A DNA stretch of 64,000 bases from JAABRB01 sp963735025 (lineage in GTDB: Bacteria > Pseudomonadota > Gammaproteobacteria > Burkholderiales > SG8-39). The DNA lies in contig CAVTJG010000021.1 in NCBI GenBank assembly GCA_963735025.1, positions 1 through 64,000 on the forward strand, written 5' to 3'. The notes under the pieces were generated by a model, which was not told where the DNA came from, searched no databases, and saw nothing but the letters and a program-made list of their open reading frames with translations. Positions within the stretch are counted from its first letter, which is position 1. Each line of letters begins with the position of its first letter. The position numbers and the translations under genes were made by a program. Shown in pieces: positions 8,146 through 16,839 of this stretch.

Positions 8146-8844
8146 ATGATCACGGTACGAAAGAGCGAAGATCGCGGCCTTGCCGACCATGGTTGGCTGC
8201 GCTCGTTTCACACGTTCTCCTTTGCGGACTATCAGGATCCCAGGCACATGGGCTTCGGTCCGTTGCGGGTCATCAATGAGGATCGGGTCCAACCGGGCAC
8301 AGGGTTCGGCACGCACGGCCATCGGGACATGGAGATCATCAGTTACGTGCTTGACGGTGCGCTCCAACACAAGGACAACATGGGCAATGGATCGGTGATC
8401 CGGCCGGGAGACGTGCAGCGCATGAGCGCCGGCCGTGGCGTGATGCACAGCGAGTTCAATCCGTCGGACAAGGATGGGGTTCATTTCCTGCAGATCTGGA
8501 TCGAGCCGAACGTGCGTGGAATCGATCCGAGCTATGAAGAGCGACGCTTCGATGCAGCCGCAAAGCGTGGAAAGCTGACGCTGATTGCATCGGCGGACGG
8601 TCGGGACGGCTCGGTCAAGATTCATCAGGATGCGCTTCTTTATGCAGCGCTTCTCGACGGCACCGAGCGCGCGACGCATGGGCTTGCGCCAGGGCGGCGC
8701 GCGTACGTTCACGTTGCGCGCGGCAGTGTGAAGGTGAACGGTCAATCGCTCGAAGCAGGCGACGCACTCAAGGCGACCGAGACAGCCGAGATCGTGATGG
8801 AGGGCGGAAACCAGGCCGAGGTGCTTCTTTTCGATCTCGCGTGA
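8146..8844 (+). CDS. Pirin family protein
   Basis: A 232-residue bicupin. The metal-binding residues are visible in FGTHGHRDMEII (HxH and Glu near residues 58-64) and GVMHSEF near 103. Bacterial pirins include quercetinases and redox-related regulators; this one cannot be assigned further. The open frame extends upstream, but the ATG at 8146 has GGAG at a proper distance and begins at the conserved MITVRKSEDRG, so the shorter form is preferred. It is a separate unit from the DUF1499 gene, with a 145-base gap. Confidence 0.85.
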   Translation: MITVRKSEDRGLADHGWLRSFHTFSFADYQDPRHMGFGPLRVINEDRVQPGTGFGTHGHRDMEIISYVLDGALQHKDNMGNGSVIRPGDVQRMSAGRGVMHSEFNPSDKDGVHFLQIWIEPNVRGIDPSYEERRFDAAAKRGKLTLIASADGRDGSVKIHQDALLYAALLDGTERATHGLAPGRRAYVHVARGSVKVNGQSLEAGDALKATETAEIVMEGGNQAEVLLFDLA

Positions 8845-8889
8845 CGTTCCGTGCCGCCTCCCTCATTGACCGTGACCAAGGCTGGATTC

Positions 8890-9831
8890 ATGGCTTGCGA
8901 ACCGGATCCTCGGCGGCGCGCTCTGCTGACCCGGCTGACCCGCGCGTCCCTTTTGTCAATTTCAGCCTCCTCCGCGCTTGGCCCGGTCGCGCGTGTCTGG
9001 GCCGGTCCGAGCGCACGCAATGAATTCGACGTCGGTCTGCTGTGGCGCATCTCGCGCGACGGCACGCCCGACAGCTACGTGTTCGGCACGATCCACCTCG
9101 CGGACGCACGTGTGGCGGAACCGAGCGCTGCGGTGCTCGCGGCACTATCGCGCTCGCGGATCTTCGCAATGGAAGTCGCCACCGATGCGATGGCGGCTTC
9201 GGGCGTGTTTGACATGGAGCAGCTCGCGGACGACGGCATGCTCGAGCCGCTGATCGGCGCTGAAGCCTACGCAGAGACTCGGCGCATCCTCCTCGGACGG
9301 GGGATCTCCGAACGCGACGTCGCGCGCCTGAAACCCTGGGCTGCCATGCTGGCGGTCGCGTCATCGGGGTCCGGCGACGCGGCGCTCGCGCTCGATTCGA
9401 GGTTGCTGGCAGCCGCGCGGCGTGCACACCTGCGCGTTCAAGCCCTCGAGTCCGTGGAGGAGCAGGTCGCGTCGTTCGACTCCATACCGGTCGCGTCACA
9501 GGTCGCGCTGCTCAAGCATGCGCTTGCACATCGCGACGCCCTCGAGATTGAGAACGAGACGATGATCCGCGCGTGGCTCGCGGGCGATCTCGCCGCCCTC
9601 GTGCGCTTTCCTGCACGCATGAATAGCCAGAATCCGGGTGTCGCGCGGCACTACGACGAGCTGCTGCGGCACCTTGTTCACAATCGCACGGTCCTCATGC
9701 ACTACCGGTTGTCGCAGCCGTTGCGGTCGGGACGCACGTTCGTCGCCGTGGGCGCAATGCATCTGCAGGGCGCAAAGGGTCTGTTGTCGCTGGTCGAACA
9801 GGACGGCTATCGAGTGACGCGCATCGGGTAG
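8890..9831 (+). CDS. TraB/GumN family protein, probably exported
   Basis: A protein of about 313 residues with the two GxxH motifs of the TraB/GumN (TIKI-like) superfamily: FGTIHLAD near residue 60 and VGAMHLQG near 290. Eukaryotic TIKI relatives are metalloproteases; activity in bacteria is unproven. The N-terminus has an Arg-rich stretch followed by a hydrophobic segment, which looks like an export signal, possibly Tat-type. The start is uncertain: a GTG at 8851 is also in frame, seven bases after the pirin stop. The ATG at 8890 was chosen because it puts the basic segment at the N-terminus. Confidence 0.78.
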   Translation: MACEPDPRRRALLTRLTRASLLSISASSALGPVARVWAGPSARNEFDVGLLWRISRDGTPDSYVFGTIHLADARVAEPSAAVLAALSRSRIFAMEVATDAMAASGVFDMEQLADDGMLEPLIGAEAYAETRRILLGRGISERDVARLKPWAAMLAVASSGSGDAALALDSRLLAAARRAHLRVQALESVEEQVASFDSIPVASQVALLKHALAHRDALEIENETMIRAWLAGDLAALVRFPARMNSQNPGVARHYDELLRHLVHNRTVLMHYRLSQPLRSGRTFVAVGAMHLQGAKGLLSLVEQDGYRVTRIG

Positions 9832-9932
9832 ACCCGGCCGGGTTGGACGTAATGCGTCCTGAAGACCTGCGGTGACGACGTCCGGCATTACCGATATGAT
9901 CGCGCGGTCCACCCATGCCCCAGGCAAAGCCT

Positions 9933-10553
9933 ATGAGCGGCGTCGTCGTGCTCATTTCCGGTCGCGGTAGCAATCTGCGCTCGATCGTCGAGGCGGGGCT
10001 TCCGGTCGCCGCCGTGATCAGCAATCGTGCGGACGCGGCAGGACTCTCGTTCGCACGCGACAATGACATACCGACCACGGTCGTCGACCATCGAGCCTAC
10101 CCAACCCGCGAGGCATTCGATAATGCGCTCGCTGCGGCCATCGACCATCGCGCGCCGCGCCTGATTGCGCTGGCAGGCTTCATGCGGGTTCTCACCGGTG
10201 CGTTCGTCGAGTGCCATGCGGGACGGTTGATGAACATTCATCCTTCGCTGCTCCCGGCGTTCCCGGGGCTCCACACGCATGCCGCCGCGCTCGCTGCGGG
10301 AGTGAAGATCCACGGCGCGACGGTGCATTTCGTCACCGCCGAGCTCGATCACGGCCCGATCATCATCCAGGCGGCGGTTCCCGTGCTTCCCGGGGACGAT
10401 GCGGCCCGGCTCGCCGCGCGAGTCCTCGAGCAGGAGCATGTGATCTACCCGATGGCGATCCGCTGGTTCCTGGACGGACGCCTTACGCTTGCGGAGGGGC
10501 AGGTCGGCGTGAGGGGCGAGGCCGCCCGGCAATTCCGGCTGGCGGATCGATGA
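9933..10553 (+). CDS. purN: Phosphoribosylglycinamide formyltransferase
   Basis: A 206-residue cytoplasmic enzyme that transfers a formyl group from 10-formyl-THF to GAR in the third step of purine synthesis. VVLISGRGSNLRSI at the N-terminus is the phosphate loop. MNIHPSLLPAF near residue 100 carries the catalytic Asn-His pair, and LDHGPIIIQ near 137 contains the catalytic Asp. An ATG at 9915 is in frame, but the one at 9933 has AGG nearby and matches homologues. It is followed after 31 bases by an RsmB-like gene, an arrangement I recall as common in betaproteobacteria. Confidence 0.93.
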   Translation: MSGVVVLISGRGSNLRSIVEAGLPVAAVISNRADAAGLSFARDNDIPTTVVDHRAYPTREAFDNALAAAIDHRAPRLIALAGFMRVLTGAFVECHAGRLMNIHPSLLPAFPGLHTHAAALAAGVKIHGATVHFVTAELDHGPIIIQAAVPVLPGDDAARLAARVLEQEHVIYPMAIRWFLDGRLTLAEGQVGVRGEAARQFRLADR

Positions 10554-10584
10554 GCCTGATGATCGAAACTGCAGTGAAGCGCGA

Positions 10585-11856
10585 ATGCGCCTGACACCGG
10601 CATTGTTCGGCGAGCTGGTGGCCGCGTTCGCGACGGTCGGCGAGCTCAAGTTCCCCGCGGACAAGCAGCTCTCGGCATTCTTCCGGTCGCGTCCGAAGCT
10701 CGGTCAGAGCGAGCGCGGGCTGATCGCGGAGACGGTCTATGCGGCGCTGCGCCGGCGGCGTCTACTCGAGTATCTCGGTGCGACGCGGGGCGCGCGGGAT
10801 ATGGCCCTTGCGGCACTCGTGCGCCTGCGCGGGTTCAGCCTGCGCGAGCTCGAGGGAATCACGCACGGCGCGGAGACGGACTGGCTCGCGCGGTTGAAGG
10901 GTGCCGGGCGCGATGAAGTCCCCTTCGGTGTGGCGTGCGATCTCCCCGACTGGCTCGTGGATCGGTTGCGGGCGGCGCTTTCCGATGCCGATCTGCTCGC
11001 GCTGGCGCAAGCGTTGCAGCAACCGGCACCGCTCGATCTGCGCGTGAACGTCATCAAGACCGACCGCGACTCGGTTCAGCGCGAACTCGCCGAAGACGGC
11101 ATCAACGGGACGGTCACACCGTACTCGCCCACGGGCATACGCATCATCGGGCGTCCGGCGATCAACCGCCATCGGTTGTTTCTCGGCGGCGCCGTCGAAG
11201 TGCAGGACGAGGCGAGCCAGCTGGTTTGTCATCTGCTGGCGCCGCGCCGTGGCGAGATGGTTGCCGACTTCTGCGCCGGAGCCGGGGGCAAGTCCCTCGC
11301 GCTCGGCGCGGCCATGCGCTCGACCGGGCGCGTGTATGCGTTCGACGTCTCCCCGCGACGCCTGGCGGAGCTCAAGCCGCGCCTCGCACGTTCCGGGCTG
11401 TCCAATATCCATCCGCAGCGGATCGCCTCCGAGCGCGACCCGAAGCTCAAGCGATTGGCGGGAAAGTTCGATCGCGTCCTGGTCGACGCGCCCTGCAGCG
11501 GGCTGGGTACGCTCCGGCGCAATCCGGATCTCAAGTGGCGCCAGACGCCCGCGGACGTGGAAGAGTTGGTACGCAAGCAGGCGTCCATCCTCGCGAGCGC
11601 GGCAAAACTGGTTCGACCCGGCGGCCGGCTGGTGTATGCAACCTGCAGCATCCTGCCCGAGGAGAACGACGCGATCGTGAGCGACTTCCTGGCCTCCCAC
11701 CCCGAGTTCCGACTGCGGTCGGCACACGAGGAGTTGGCAGCAAACCGCATCGAGCTCCCGCGCCCGGCGCGTGGGGACGATCCGCAGCTTCGTCTTTCCC
11801 CCCACATTCACGGCACCGACGGGTTTTTTGCGGCGTTGCTGGAACGCGCCGCGTGA
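10585..11856 (+). CDS. RsmB/NOP-family RNA m5C methyltransferase
   Basis: A 423-residue SAM-dependent methyltransferase. An N-terminal RsmB-like helical region (residues 1-130) precedes the Rossmann domain. DFCAGAGGKSLALG near 230 binds SAM. DAPCSGLGTLRRNPDLKW near 306 is motif IV with the PC dipeptide, and YATCSILPEEN near 354 is motif VI with the catalytic Cys. Such enzymes methylate cytosine C5 in 16S rRNA. This copy is not linked to fmt, so it may be a paralogue of the classical RsmB and no symbol is given. The stop overlaps the next start as GTGA. Confidence 0.88.
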   Translation: MRLTPALFGELVAAFATVGELKFPADKQLSAFFRSRPKLGQSERGLIAETVYAALRRRRLLEYLGATRGARDMALAALVRLRGFSLRELEGITHGAETDWLARLKGAGRDEVPFGVACDLPDWLVDRLRAALSDADLLALAQALQQPAPLDLRVNVIKTDRDSVQRELAEDGINGTVTPYSPTGIRIIGRPAINRHRLFLGGAVEVQDEASQLVCHLLAPRRGEMVADFCAGAGGKSLALGAAMRSTGRVYAFDVSPRRLAELKPRLARSGLSNIHPQRIASERDPKLKRLAGKFDRVLVDAPCSGLGTLRRNPDLKWRQTPADVEELVRKQASILASAAKLVRPGGRLVYATCSILPEENDAIVSDFLASHPEFRLRSAHEELAANRIELPRPARGDDPQLRLSPHIHGTDGFFAALLERAA

Positions 11857-12425
11857 CGCTGCGGATTCCGCTCTTGATCGCCCTGGTGGGCGCTCTGGCC
11901 ATGGCGGAGTTGTGGGCCGCGCCCGCCCGGCCACCCGAGTTGCCGGCCGTCGGAACAGTTCAGGTTGCGTTCCCGCCCTGGGACGATGCCGAGGCGCTCG
12001 TCGTCGCAGCGGTCGCCGATGCGCGCCGGCAGATCTTCGTCCAGGCGTTCAATCTCACCAGCAGGGCGGTCGCAGACGCGCTGATCGCCGCCCAGCGGCG
12101 CGGTGTGGACGTCCGGATCACCGCTGACCGCGAGCAGACATTTGGCGGCGAGCACACCCGCATTCCCGATCTCGCCGCCGCCGGAATACCGATCTGGCTG
12201 GAGGTGCGGTACACGGCGGCGCACAGCAAGGTGATGATCATCGACCCCAAGTCACAGGCGTGCGTGCTGATCACCGGCAGCTACAACTGGACGTGGTCGG
12301 CGCAGCATCGCAATGCCGAGAACCTGCTTATCGTGCGCGGGAACCCTGCGTTGACCCAGGCCTATGTCCGGAACTGGCAGCGCCGGCAGCGCGACGCCCT
12401 GCAATATGACGGGAGCGCTCGGTAG
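11853..12425 (+). CDS. Secreted phospholipase D-like nuclease (single HKD motif)
   Basis: A 190-residue protein with a hydrophobic signal peptide (about residues 4-22) and one PLD catalytic motif, HSKVMIIDPKSQ, followed by ITGSYNWTWSAQHRNAEN. This single-HKD layout matches the Nuc/EDTA-resistant endonuclease group, which acts as a homodimer, rather than two-domain phospholipases. It would act in the periplasm or outside. The GTG at 11853 overlaps the methyltransferase stop by four bases, which decides the start and implies translational coupling. The physiological substrate is unknown. Confidence 0.82.
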   Translation: MTLRIPLLIALVGALAMAELWAAPARPPELPAVGTVQVAFPPWDDAEALVVAAVADARRQIFVQAFNLTSRAVADALIAAQRRGVDVRITADREQTFGGEHTRIPDLAAAGIPIWLEVRYTAAHSKVMIIDPKSQACVLITGSYNWTWSAQHRNAENLLIVRGNPALTQAYVRNWQRRQRDALQYDGSAR

Positions 12426-12509
12426 GTTTCGGATTTTCATCCGATCCAGACTGAAAATCATCACTTTTTCAATTGGTTGTAGAATGACGGGGCAGTGTGA
12501 CCATTTGAG

Positions 12510-12537
12510 TTGCGGATACGGCGAATTCCCGTAGAAT
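12510..12537 (+). promoter_or_regulatory. Candidate sigma-70 promoter for the desaturase gene
   Basis: TTGCGG (12510-12515) and TAGAAT (12532-12537) are separated by 16 bases and lie 37 bases before the ATG. A second TAGAAT-like hexamer occurs about 50 bases earlier without a good partner. The match is moderate. Confidence 0.35.
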
Positions 12538-12573
12538 CTGCCCGGCCTAATTGATAGAAAGTCCAATCGCTCC

Positions 12574-13740
12574 ATGATCTTTTCCGGCGTATTCGACCTC
12601 TCCTGGTGGGAACTGGTCATCGTCGCATTGGTGCTGACCCACATCACCATTGCGTCCGTGACGATCTTCCTGCACCGCTGCCAGGCGCACCGCGCGCTCG
12701 ACCTGCATCCGGTCGTGTCGGTTTTCTTCCGCTTCTGGCTCTGGATGACCACCGGCATGATCACGAAGGAGTGGGCGGCGATTCATCGGAAGCACCACGC
12801 AAAATGCGAGACCGTCGAGGATCCGCATAGTCCGCAGATTTACGGGATCAACCGCGTGTTGTGGGGCGGCGTGTTCCTCTACGTCAAGGAATCGCACAAC
12901 TCCGAAACGATGGAGCGGTATGGCCACGGGACACCCGACGACTGGCTCGAGCGAAACCTGTTCACGAAGTTTCCGGTGACCGGACTCACCTTGATGGGAA
13001 CCGTGAACATCGCGCTCTTCGGGATTGTGCCGGGGCTGCTGATCCTGGCGGTGCAGATCGTCTGGATCCCCTTCTGGGCGGCGGGCGTCATCAACGGGAT
13101 TGGGCACTTTTTCGGCTATCGCAGCTGGGCCACCGCGGATGCCAGCACCAATATCATTCCGCTGGGGATACTTATCGGCGGCGAGGAGCTCCACAACAAT
13201 CATCACGCCTACGCCTCGTCGGCGAAACTGTCCAACAAGTGGTACGAGTTCGACATCGGCTGGCTGTACATCCGGATACTCGAGACGCTGGGCCTTGCCA
13301 AGGTCAAGAAACTACCGCCGACACCACGCTTCGCCGCGGCCAAATCGGCGATCGATCTCGAAACGGTGCAGGCCGTCATCGCAAATCGCTACGACGTGCT
13401 AGCAAAGTACGCGAAGTCGCTGAAGGCGACGTACGCCGAAGAGCTGAAGCGTCTGGCACCGCACGACGCAGAGGTCCTGCGCCGCCTGAAGCGATGGCTG
13501 ACGCACGACGAGGCCAAGCTTGCGGACGTGCAGCGCACCCGGATCGAGGACGGGCTTGCGCGGAGCAAGGCGCTCGCCACCGTGTACGCCATGCGGCGCG
13601 AGCTGGTTGCGCTCTGGGAACGGTCTCATGCTTCGCGCGATCAGCTCGTCCGACAGCTCCAGGACTGGTGCCAGCGGGCCGAGGCTACCGGGATCCGTCC
13701 GCTCGTCGAGTTTTCGCGCGGTCTGCGCTGTTACGCCTGA
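12574..13740 (+). CDS. Acyl-CoA/acyl-lipid delta-9 type fatty acid desaturase
   Basis: A 388-residue membrane di-iron desaturase that introduces a cis double bond into fatty acyl chains using O2. The three His boxes are clear: HRCQAHRALDLHP near residue 34, HRKHH near 71, and EELHNNHHA near 208. Hydrophobic segments lie between them. After about residue 245 comes a long Lys/Arg/Glu-rich helical tail of unknown role. Such enzymes adjust membrane fluidity aerobically. The gene stands alone with its own upstream region and ends at a strong bidirectional terminator shared with rpmG. Confidence 0.9.
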   Translation: MIFSGVFDLSWWELVIVALVLTHITIASVTIFLHRCQAHRALDLHPVVSVFFRFWLWMTTGMITKEWAAIHRKHHAKCETVEDPHSPQIYGINRVLWGGVFLYVKESHNSETMERYGHGTPDDWLERNLFTKFPVTGLTLMGTVNIALFGIVPGLLILAVQIVWIPFWAAGVINGIGHFFGYRSWATADASTNIIPLGILIGGEELHNNHHAYASSAKLSNKWYEFDIGWLYIRILETLGLAKVKKLPPTPRFAAAKSAIDLETVQAVIANRYDVLAKYAKSLKATYAEELKRLAPHDAEVLRRLKRWLTHDEAKLADVQRTRIEDGLARSKALATVYAMRRELVALWERSHASRDQLVRQLQDWCQRAEATGIRPLVEFSRGLRCYA

Positions 13741-13758
13741 TCGGCAGTTCAATGAAAT

Positions 13759-13787
13759 AAAAAGCCCGCCACTCGGCGGGCTTTTTC
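13759..13787. terminator. Bidirectional rho-independent terminator
   Basis: Stem GCCCGCC (13764-13770), loop ACTC, stem GGCGGGC (13775-13781), flanked by AAAA on the left and TTTTT on the right. It can stop both the desaturase transcript on the + strand and the rpmB-rpmG transcript on the - strand. Confidence 0.9.
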
Positions 13788-13850
13788 GTTGTGGCCGCGT
13801 TGCTAGTGGACGGGCAACTGGTCAGCGCGCGTCCGCGCGACTACCGGGGA

Positions 13851-14006
13851 TTACTTCAGCTTCGTTTCCTTGTAGATGACGTGCTTGCGCGCCTTCGGAT
13901 CGAATTTCTTGATTTCGATCTTGTCCGGCGTCGTCCGCTTGTTCTTCGTGGTGGTGTAGAAATGGCCGGTGCCGGCCGTGGATTCGAGCTTGATCTTGTC
14001 GCGCAT
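13851..14006 (-). CDS. rpmG: 50S ribosomal protein L33
   Basis: A 51-residue basic protein starting MRDKIKLESTAGTGHFYTTT and ending KHVIYKETKLK, which is L33 of the large ribosomal subunit. It is short, so easily missed. The Cys pairs of zinc-binding L33 versions are absent, so this is the Cys-free form. The ATG at 14006 is preceded by GAGG. It follows rpmB by 45 bases in the usual rpmB-rpmG order. Confidence 0.95.
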   Translation of the reverse strand: MRDKIKLESTAGTGHFYTTTKNKRTTPDKIEIKKFDPKARKHVIYKETKLK

Positions 14007-14051
14007 GGAATTAACTCCTCGAAACTAGCTCTCTTGAAGTTCGGGCAAAAC

Positions 14052-14285
14052 TCAGATTTTGCCTTGCTCGCGCAGTTCGGCAAGCACGACTTCGATGCCC
14101 TTCTTGTCGATCAACCGCAGGCCGGCATTCGAGATGCGCAGGCTGATCCAGCGCTTCTCGGACTCGACCCAGAATCGGCGGTACTGAAGGTTGGGCAGGA
14201 AGCGCCGCTTGGTCCTGTTGTTCGCGTGGGAAACGTTGTTGCCCACCATCGGCTTCTTGCCCGTGACTTGGCACACTCGCGCCAT
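14052..14285 (-). CDS. rpmB: 50S ribosomal protein L28
   Basis: A 77-residue basic ribosomal protein beginning MARVCQVTGKKPMVGNNVSH, the standard L28 N-terminus, with RRFLPNLQYRRFWVESEKRW in the middle. It is the first gene of the rpmB-rpmG pair, with radC further upstream on the same strand, the same neighbourhood as in many beta- and gammaproteobacteria. Confidence 0.97.
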   Translation of the reverse strand: MARVCQVTGKKPMVGNNVSHANNRTKRRFLPNLQYRRFWVESEKRWISLRISNAGLRLIDKKGIEVVLAELREQGKI

Positions 14286-14357
14286 GAGTACTTCTCCGGT
14301 TCGGCAAACCGCGCATTATATGCGACTCGGCGGAGTTCCTTCAAGTGTATGTAGCGA

Positions 14358-15032
14358 TTAGATTAATCCGCGCTCCGCAAACGATGTCACCCGGCCGCGG
14401 CCGACCACGAAGTGGTCCAGTACCCGCACGTCGACCAGCGCCAGGGCGCGCCGCAGCGTGTCCGTGAGCGTCTGGTCCGCCTGGCTGGGCTCGGCCACTC
14501 CGGAGGGATGGTTGTGCGCAAAGATCACCGCCGCGGCGTTGTGGCGCAGGGCGCACTTCACTACTTCGCGGGGATAGACGCTGGTCTGGGTGAGCGTGCC
14601 CTGGAAGAGTTCCTCTTGCGTGATCACGCGATGCTGGGCGTCCAGCAGCACGACCACGAACGCTTCACGTGGCCGATTCTCGAGCGTCAGCCGCAGGTAG
14701 TCGCGCACCGCCCCGGGCGAAGCGAGGGCGTCGGCGATCGCGCTCGTTTCGCGGAGTGCGCGCCGCGCCAGCTCGAAGCCGGCCTGGAGCTGGGCGTATT
14801 TTGCGTTCCCGACTCCGGGCACGACAGCGAACGACGCGACATTGGCCCCGAACAATGCCGACAGGGAGCCGAATCGATCGATCAGACTGCGGCCGAGATC
14901 CACCGCGCTCCGCCCCCGGACTCCGGTGCGCAGGAAAATCGCCAGCAGCTCGGCGTCCGATAGTGCCTGGGGGCCCCCGGCAAGCAGCTTTTCGCGCGGG
15001 CGTTCGCCCTCCGGCCAACTGGCGATGCCCAT
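14358..15032 (-). CDS. radC: RadC-like JAMM/MPN+ protein
   Basis: A 224-residue protein with an N-terminal helix-hairpin-helix-like region (LLAIFLRTGVRGRSAVDLG) and a C-terminal JAB1/MPN+ fold. The metal site is HNHPSGVAEPSQAD near residues 173-186. The historic link to DNA repair is not supported experimentally in E. coli and the true role is unknown. The frame runs further upstream through the coaBC region, but MGIASWPEGERPREKLL is the conserved start. It is divergent from coaBC, with 61 bases between them. Confidence 0.9.
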   Translation of the reverse strand: MGIASWPEGERPREKLLAGGPQALSDAELLAIFLRTGVRGRSAVDLGRSLIDRFGSLSALFGANVASFAVVPGVGNAKYAQLQAGFELARRALRETSAIADALASPGAVRDYLRLTLENRPREAFVVVLLDAQHRVITQEELFQGTLTQTSVYPREVVKCALRHNAAAVIFAHNHPSGVAEPSQADQTLTDTLRRALALVDVRVLDHFVVGRGRVTSFAERGLI

Positions 15033-15093
15033 GGCGGGTCTCCCGGTTCGCGTAGAATCCGTCTTTAACGCGCGTTGCTGCAACAAAGTGGAC

Positions 15094-16284
15094 ATGGCGG
15101 ATCTGGCCGGCAAAAGAATTCTGCTCGGTATTACCGGCGGAATTGCTGCGTACAAGGCGGCTGAGCTGACGCGCCTGCTGGTCAAGGCGGGTGCGGACGT
15201 GCGCGTCGTGATGACCGCGAGCGCGTGCCGCTTCATCACCCCCACCACCTTGCAGGCACTGTCGGGCAACCCGGCCTACACGGACATGTGGGACCCGAGC
15301 GTGCCCAACAACATGGCGCACATCGAGCTGTCCCGCGACCGCGATCTGGTTCTCGTGGCGCCCGCGACCACCGATTTTCTGGCCAAGGTCGCGCTGGGCC
15401 TCGGAGACGATCTGCTCTCTACGCTCTGTCTGGCGCGCGAGTGCCCGCTGGCGGTGGCGCCGGCGATGAACCGGCAGATGTGGGAGCATGCCGCGACGCA
15501 ACGAAATATCGCGACCCTGCGCGCCGATGGAGTGGCAATTCTCGGCCCCGACGCAGGCGATCAGGCCTGTGGAGAGACGGGCATGGGGCGGATGTCGGAG
15601 CCCGTGGCCCTGGTAGCCGGGGTCGTCGCGCTGCTCGGGCCCAGGCGCCTGGCTGGCAAGCGCGTCCTCGTCACGGCCGGGCCGACATTCGAGCCGATCG
15701 ATACGGTGCGAGGGATTACCAACCTGAGCTCCGGGAAGATGGGCTTCGCCGTTGCCCAGGCCGCGGCCGAGGCCGGGGCGATGGTGACGCTCATCGCCGG
15801 GCCTACGGCGCTCGCCACGCCACCCGGAGCGACTCGCGAGAACGTCACGACTGCCCGTGAGATGCATGCTGCGGTGATGGCGCATGCCGCGAAGTCCGAC
15901 GTGTTCATTGCCGTTGCCGCTGTTGCAGATTATCGAGTCGCGAAGGCGAAGGACTTCAAGCTGAAAAAAAGCGCCGGCGCACCACAGCTCGAGCTCGTCG
16001 AAAACCCCGACATCCTCGGCGACGTTGTCGCGCTTCCGAAGCCACCCTTCTGCGTGGGATTTGCCGCGGAGACCGAGAATCTGCATGAGCATGCCCAGGC
16101 CAAGCGGAAGCAGCGGCGCGTTCCGTTGCTGGCCGCCAATCTTGCCCAGCATGCATTCGGCGCCGACGACAATGCGCTCACACTGTTCGACGACAGCGGG
16201 GAGCACGAGCTTCCGCGCTCGCCGAAGATCGAGCTAGCCCGTCAGCTCGTGTCACACATCGTCCGCATGCTCGAGAAGCGCTGA
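15094..16284 (+). CDS. coaBC: Bifunctional phosphopantothenoylcysteine decarboxylase/phosphopantothenate-cysteine ligase
   Basis: A 396-residue cytoplasmic enzyme for two steps of coenzyme A synthesis. The N-terminal CoaC domain (about 1-185) opens with RILLGITGGIAAYKAAEL, with APAMNRQMWEH near 126 and the flavin-site GDQACGETGMGRM near 155. The C-terminal CoaB domain has TAGPTFEPIDTVRGITN near 193 and VAAVADYR near 275. The ATG at 15094 matches homologues. The stop overlaps the dut start (TGATG), so the two are translationally coupled. Confidence 0.95.
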   Translation: MADLAGKRILLGITGGIAAYKAAELTRLLVKAGADVRVVMTASACRFITPTTLQALSGNPAYTDMWDPSVPNNMAHIELSRDRDLVLVAPATTDFLAKVALGLGDDLLSTLCLARECPLAVAPAMNRQMWEHAATQRNIATLRADGVAILGPDAGDQACGETGMGRMSEPVALVAGVVALLGPRRLAGKRVLVTAGPTFEPIDTVRGITNLSSGKMGFAVAQAAAEAGAMVTLIAGPTALATPPGATRENVTTAREMHAAVMAHAAKSDVFIAVAAVADYRVAKAKDFKLKKSAGAPQLELVENPDILGDVVALPKPPFCVGFAAETENLHEHAQAKRKQRRVPLLAANLAQHAFGADDNALTLFDDSGEHELPRSPKIELARQLVSHIVRMLEKR

Positions 16285-16733
16285 TGCACTCGATCGACGT
16301 CAAGATACTGGATCCTCGGCTCCACGAGACGCCGCCCAAATATGCGACATCCGGATCCGCCGGGATCGATCTGCGCGCCTGCATCGAAAGGGCGCTCGTT
16401 CTCGGACCCGGAAAGACGGAGCTGGTTCCGACCGGCATGGCCATCCACCTGGGAGCGCCCGGGCTGGCCGCGATGGTGCTGCCTCGATCGGGACTGGGAC
16501 ACAAGAACGGCATCGTGCTCGGCAATCTGGTCGGCCTCATCGACTCGGACTACCAGGGCCAGCTGATGGTCTCGCTCTGGAACCGGTCGGCGTTTCCGTT
16601 CACGCTCCAGCCGATGGACCGTATCGCGCAACTCGTCGTCGTGCCGGTGGTGCAGGTCGGCTTGAATATCGTCGAAGAATTCGCCGCCAGCGAGCGTGGT
16701 GCAGGCGGCTTCGGCAGCACGGGTACCGGTTAA
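16284..16733 (+). CDS. dut: dUTP diphosphatase
   Basis: A 149-residue trimeric dUTPase that converts dUTP to dUMP and PPi, keeping uracil out of DNA and supplying dTMP synthesis. The conserved motifs are SAGIDLRAC (1), LPRSGLGHKNGIVLGN (2-3, near residue 70), and the C-terminal GAGGFGSTG that closes over the active site. It overlaps coaBC by one base. The coaBC-dut order is common in proteobacteria. Confidence 0.96.
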   Translation: MHSIDVKILDPRLHETPPKYATSGSAGIDLRACIERALVLGPGKTELVPTGMAIHLGAPGLAAMVLPRSGLGHKNGIVLGNLVGLIDSDYQGQLMVSLWNRSAFPFTLQPMDRIAQLVVVPVVQVGLNIVEEFAASERGAGGFGSTGTG

Positions 16734-16764
16734 TTCTTCCCCCTCGAAAGCCGTCAGACATCGA

Positions 16765-16823
16765 CGGGTCAGCGGCCATGCCCGTCCGGGCAGCTTTCCC
16801 ATCCCCTTCTTTCCAAGGAGGGG
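16765..16823 (-). repeat. Short intergenic repeat, copy C (CCCCTCCTT...TGGCCGCTGACCCG type)
   Basis: Read on the - strand, this starts CCCCTCCTTGGAAAGAAGGG and ends ATGGCCGCTGACCCG, about 59 bases later. The copy at 44175-44234 has the same ends and the same length with a different middle. Its first part also matches the TTTTCCCCTCCTT head of the large hairpin elements at 34.9 and 56.0 kb. It lies in the gap between convergent dut and the sulfide dehydrogenase gene, and contains an inner hairpin, TGCCCG/CGGGCA. Confidence 0.6.
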
Positions 16824-16839
16824 AAAATAACAAAACTGC

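Noticed and set aside
14665..16206. A 513-codon open frame on the - strand opposite coaBC
   Set aside because: coaBC is certain by its motifs and coupling to dut; the antisense frame has no domain.
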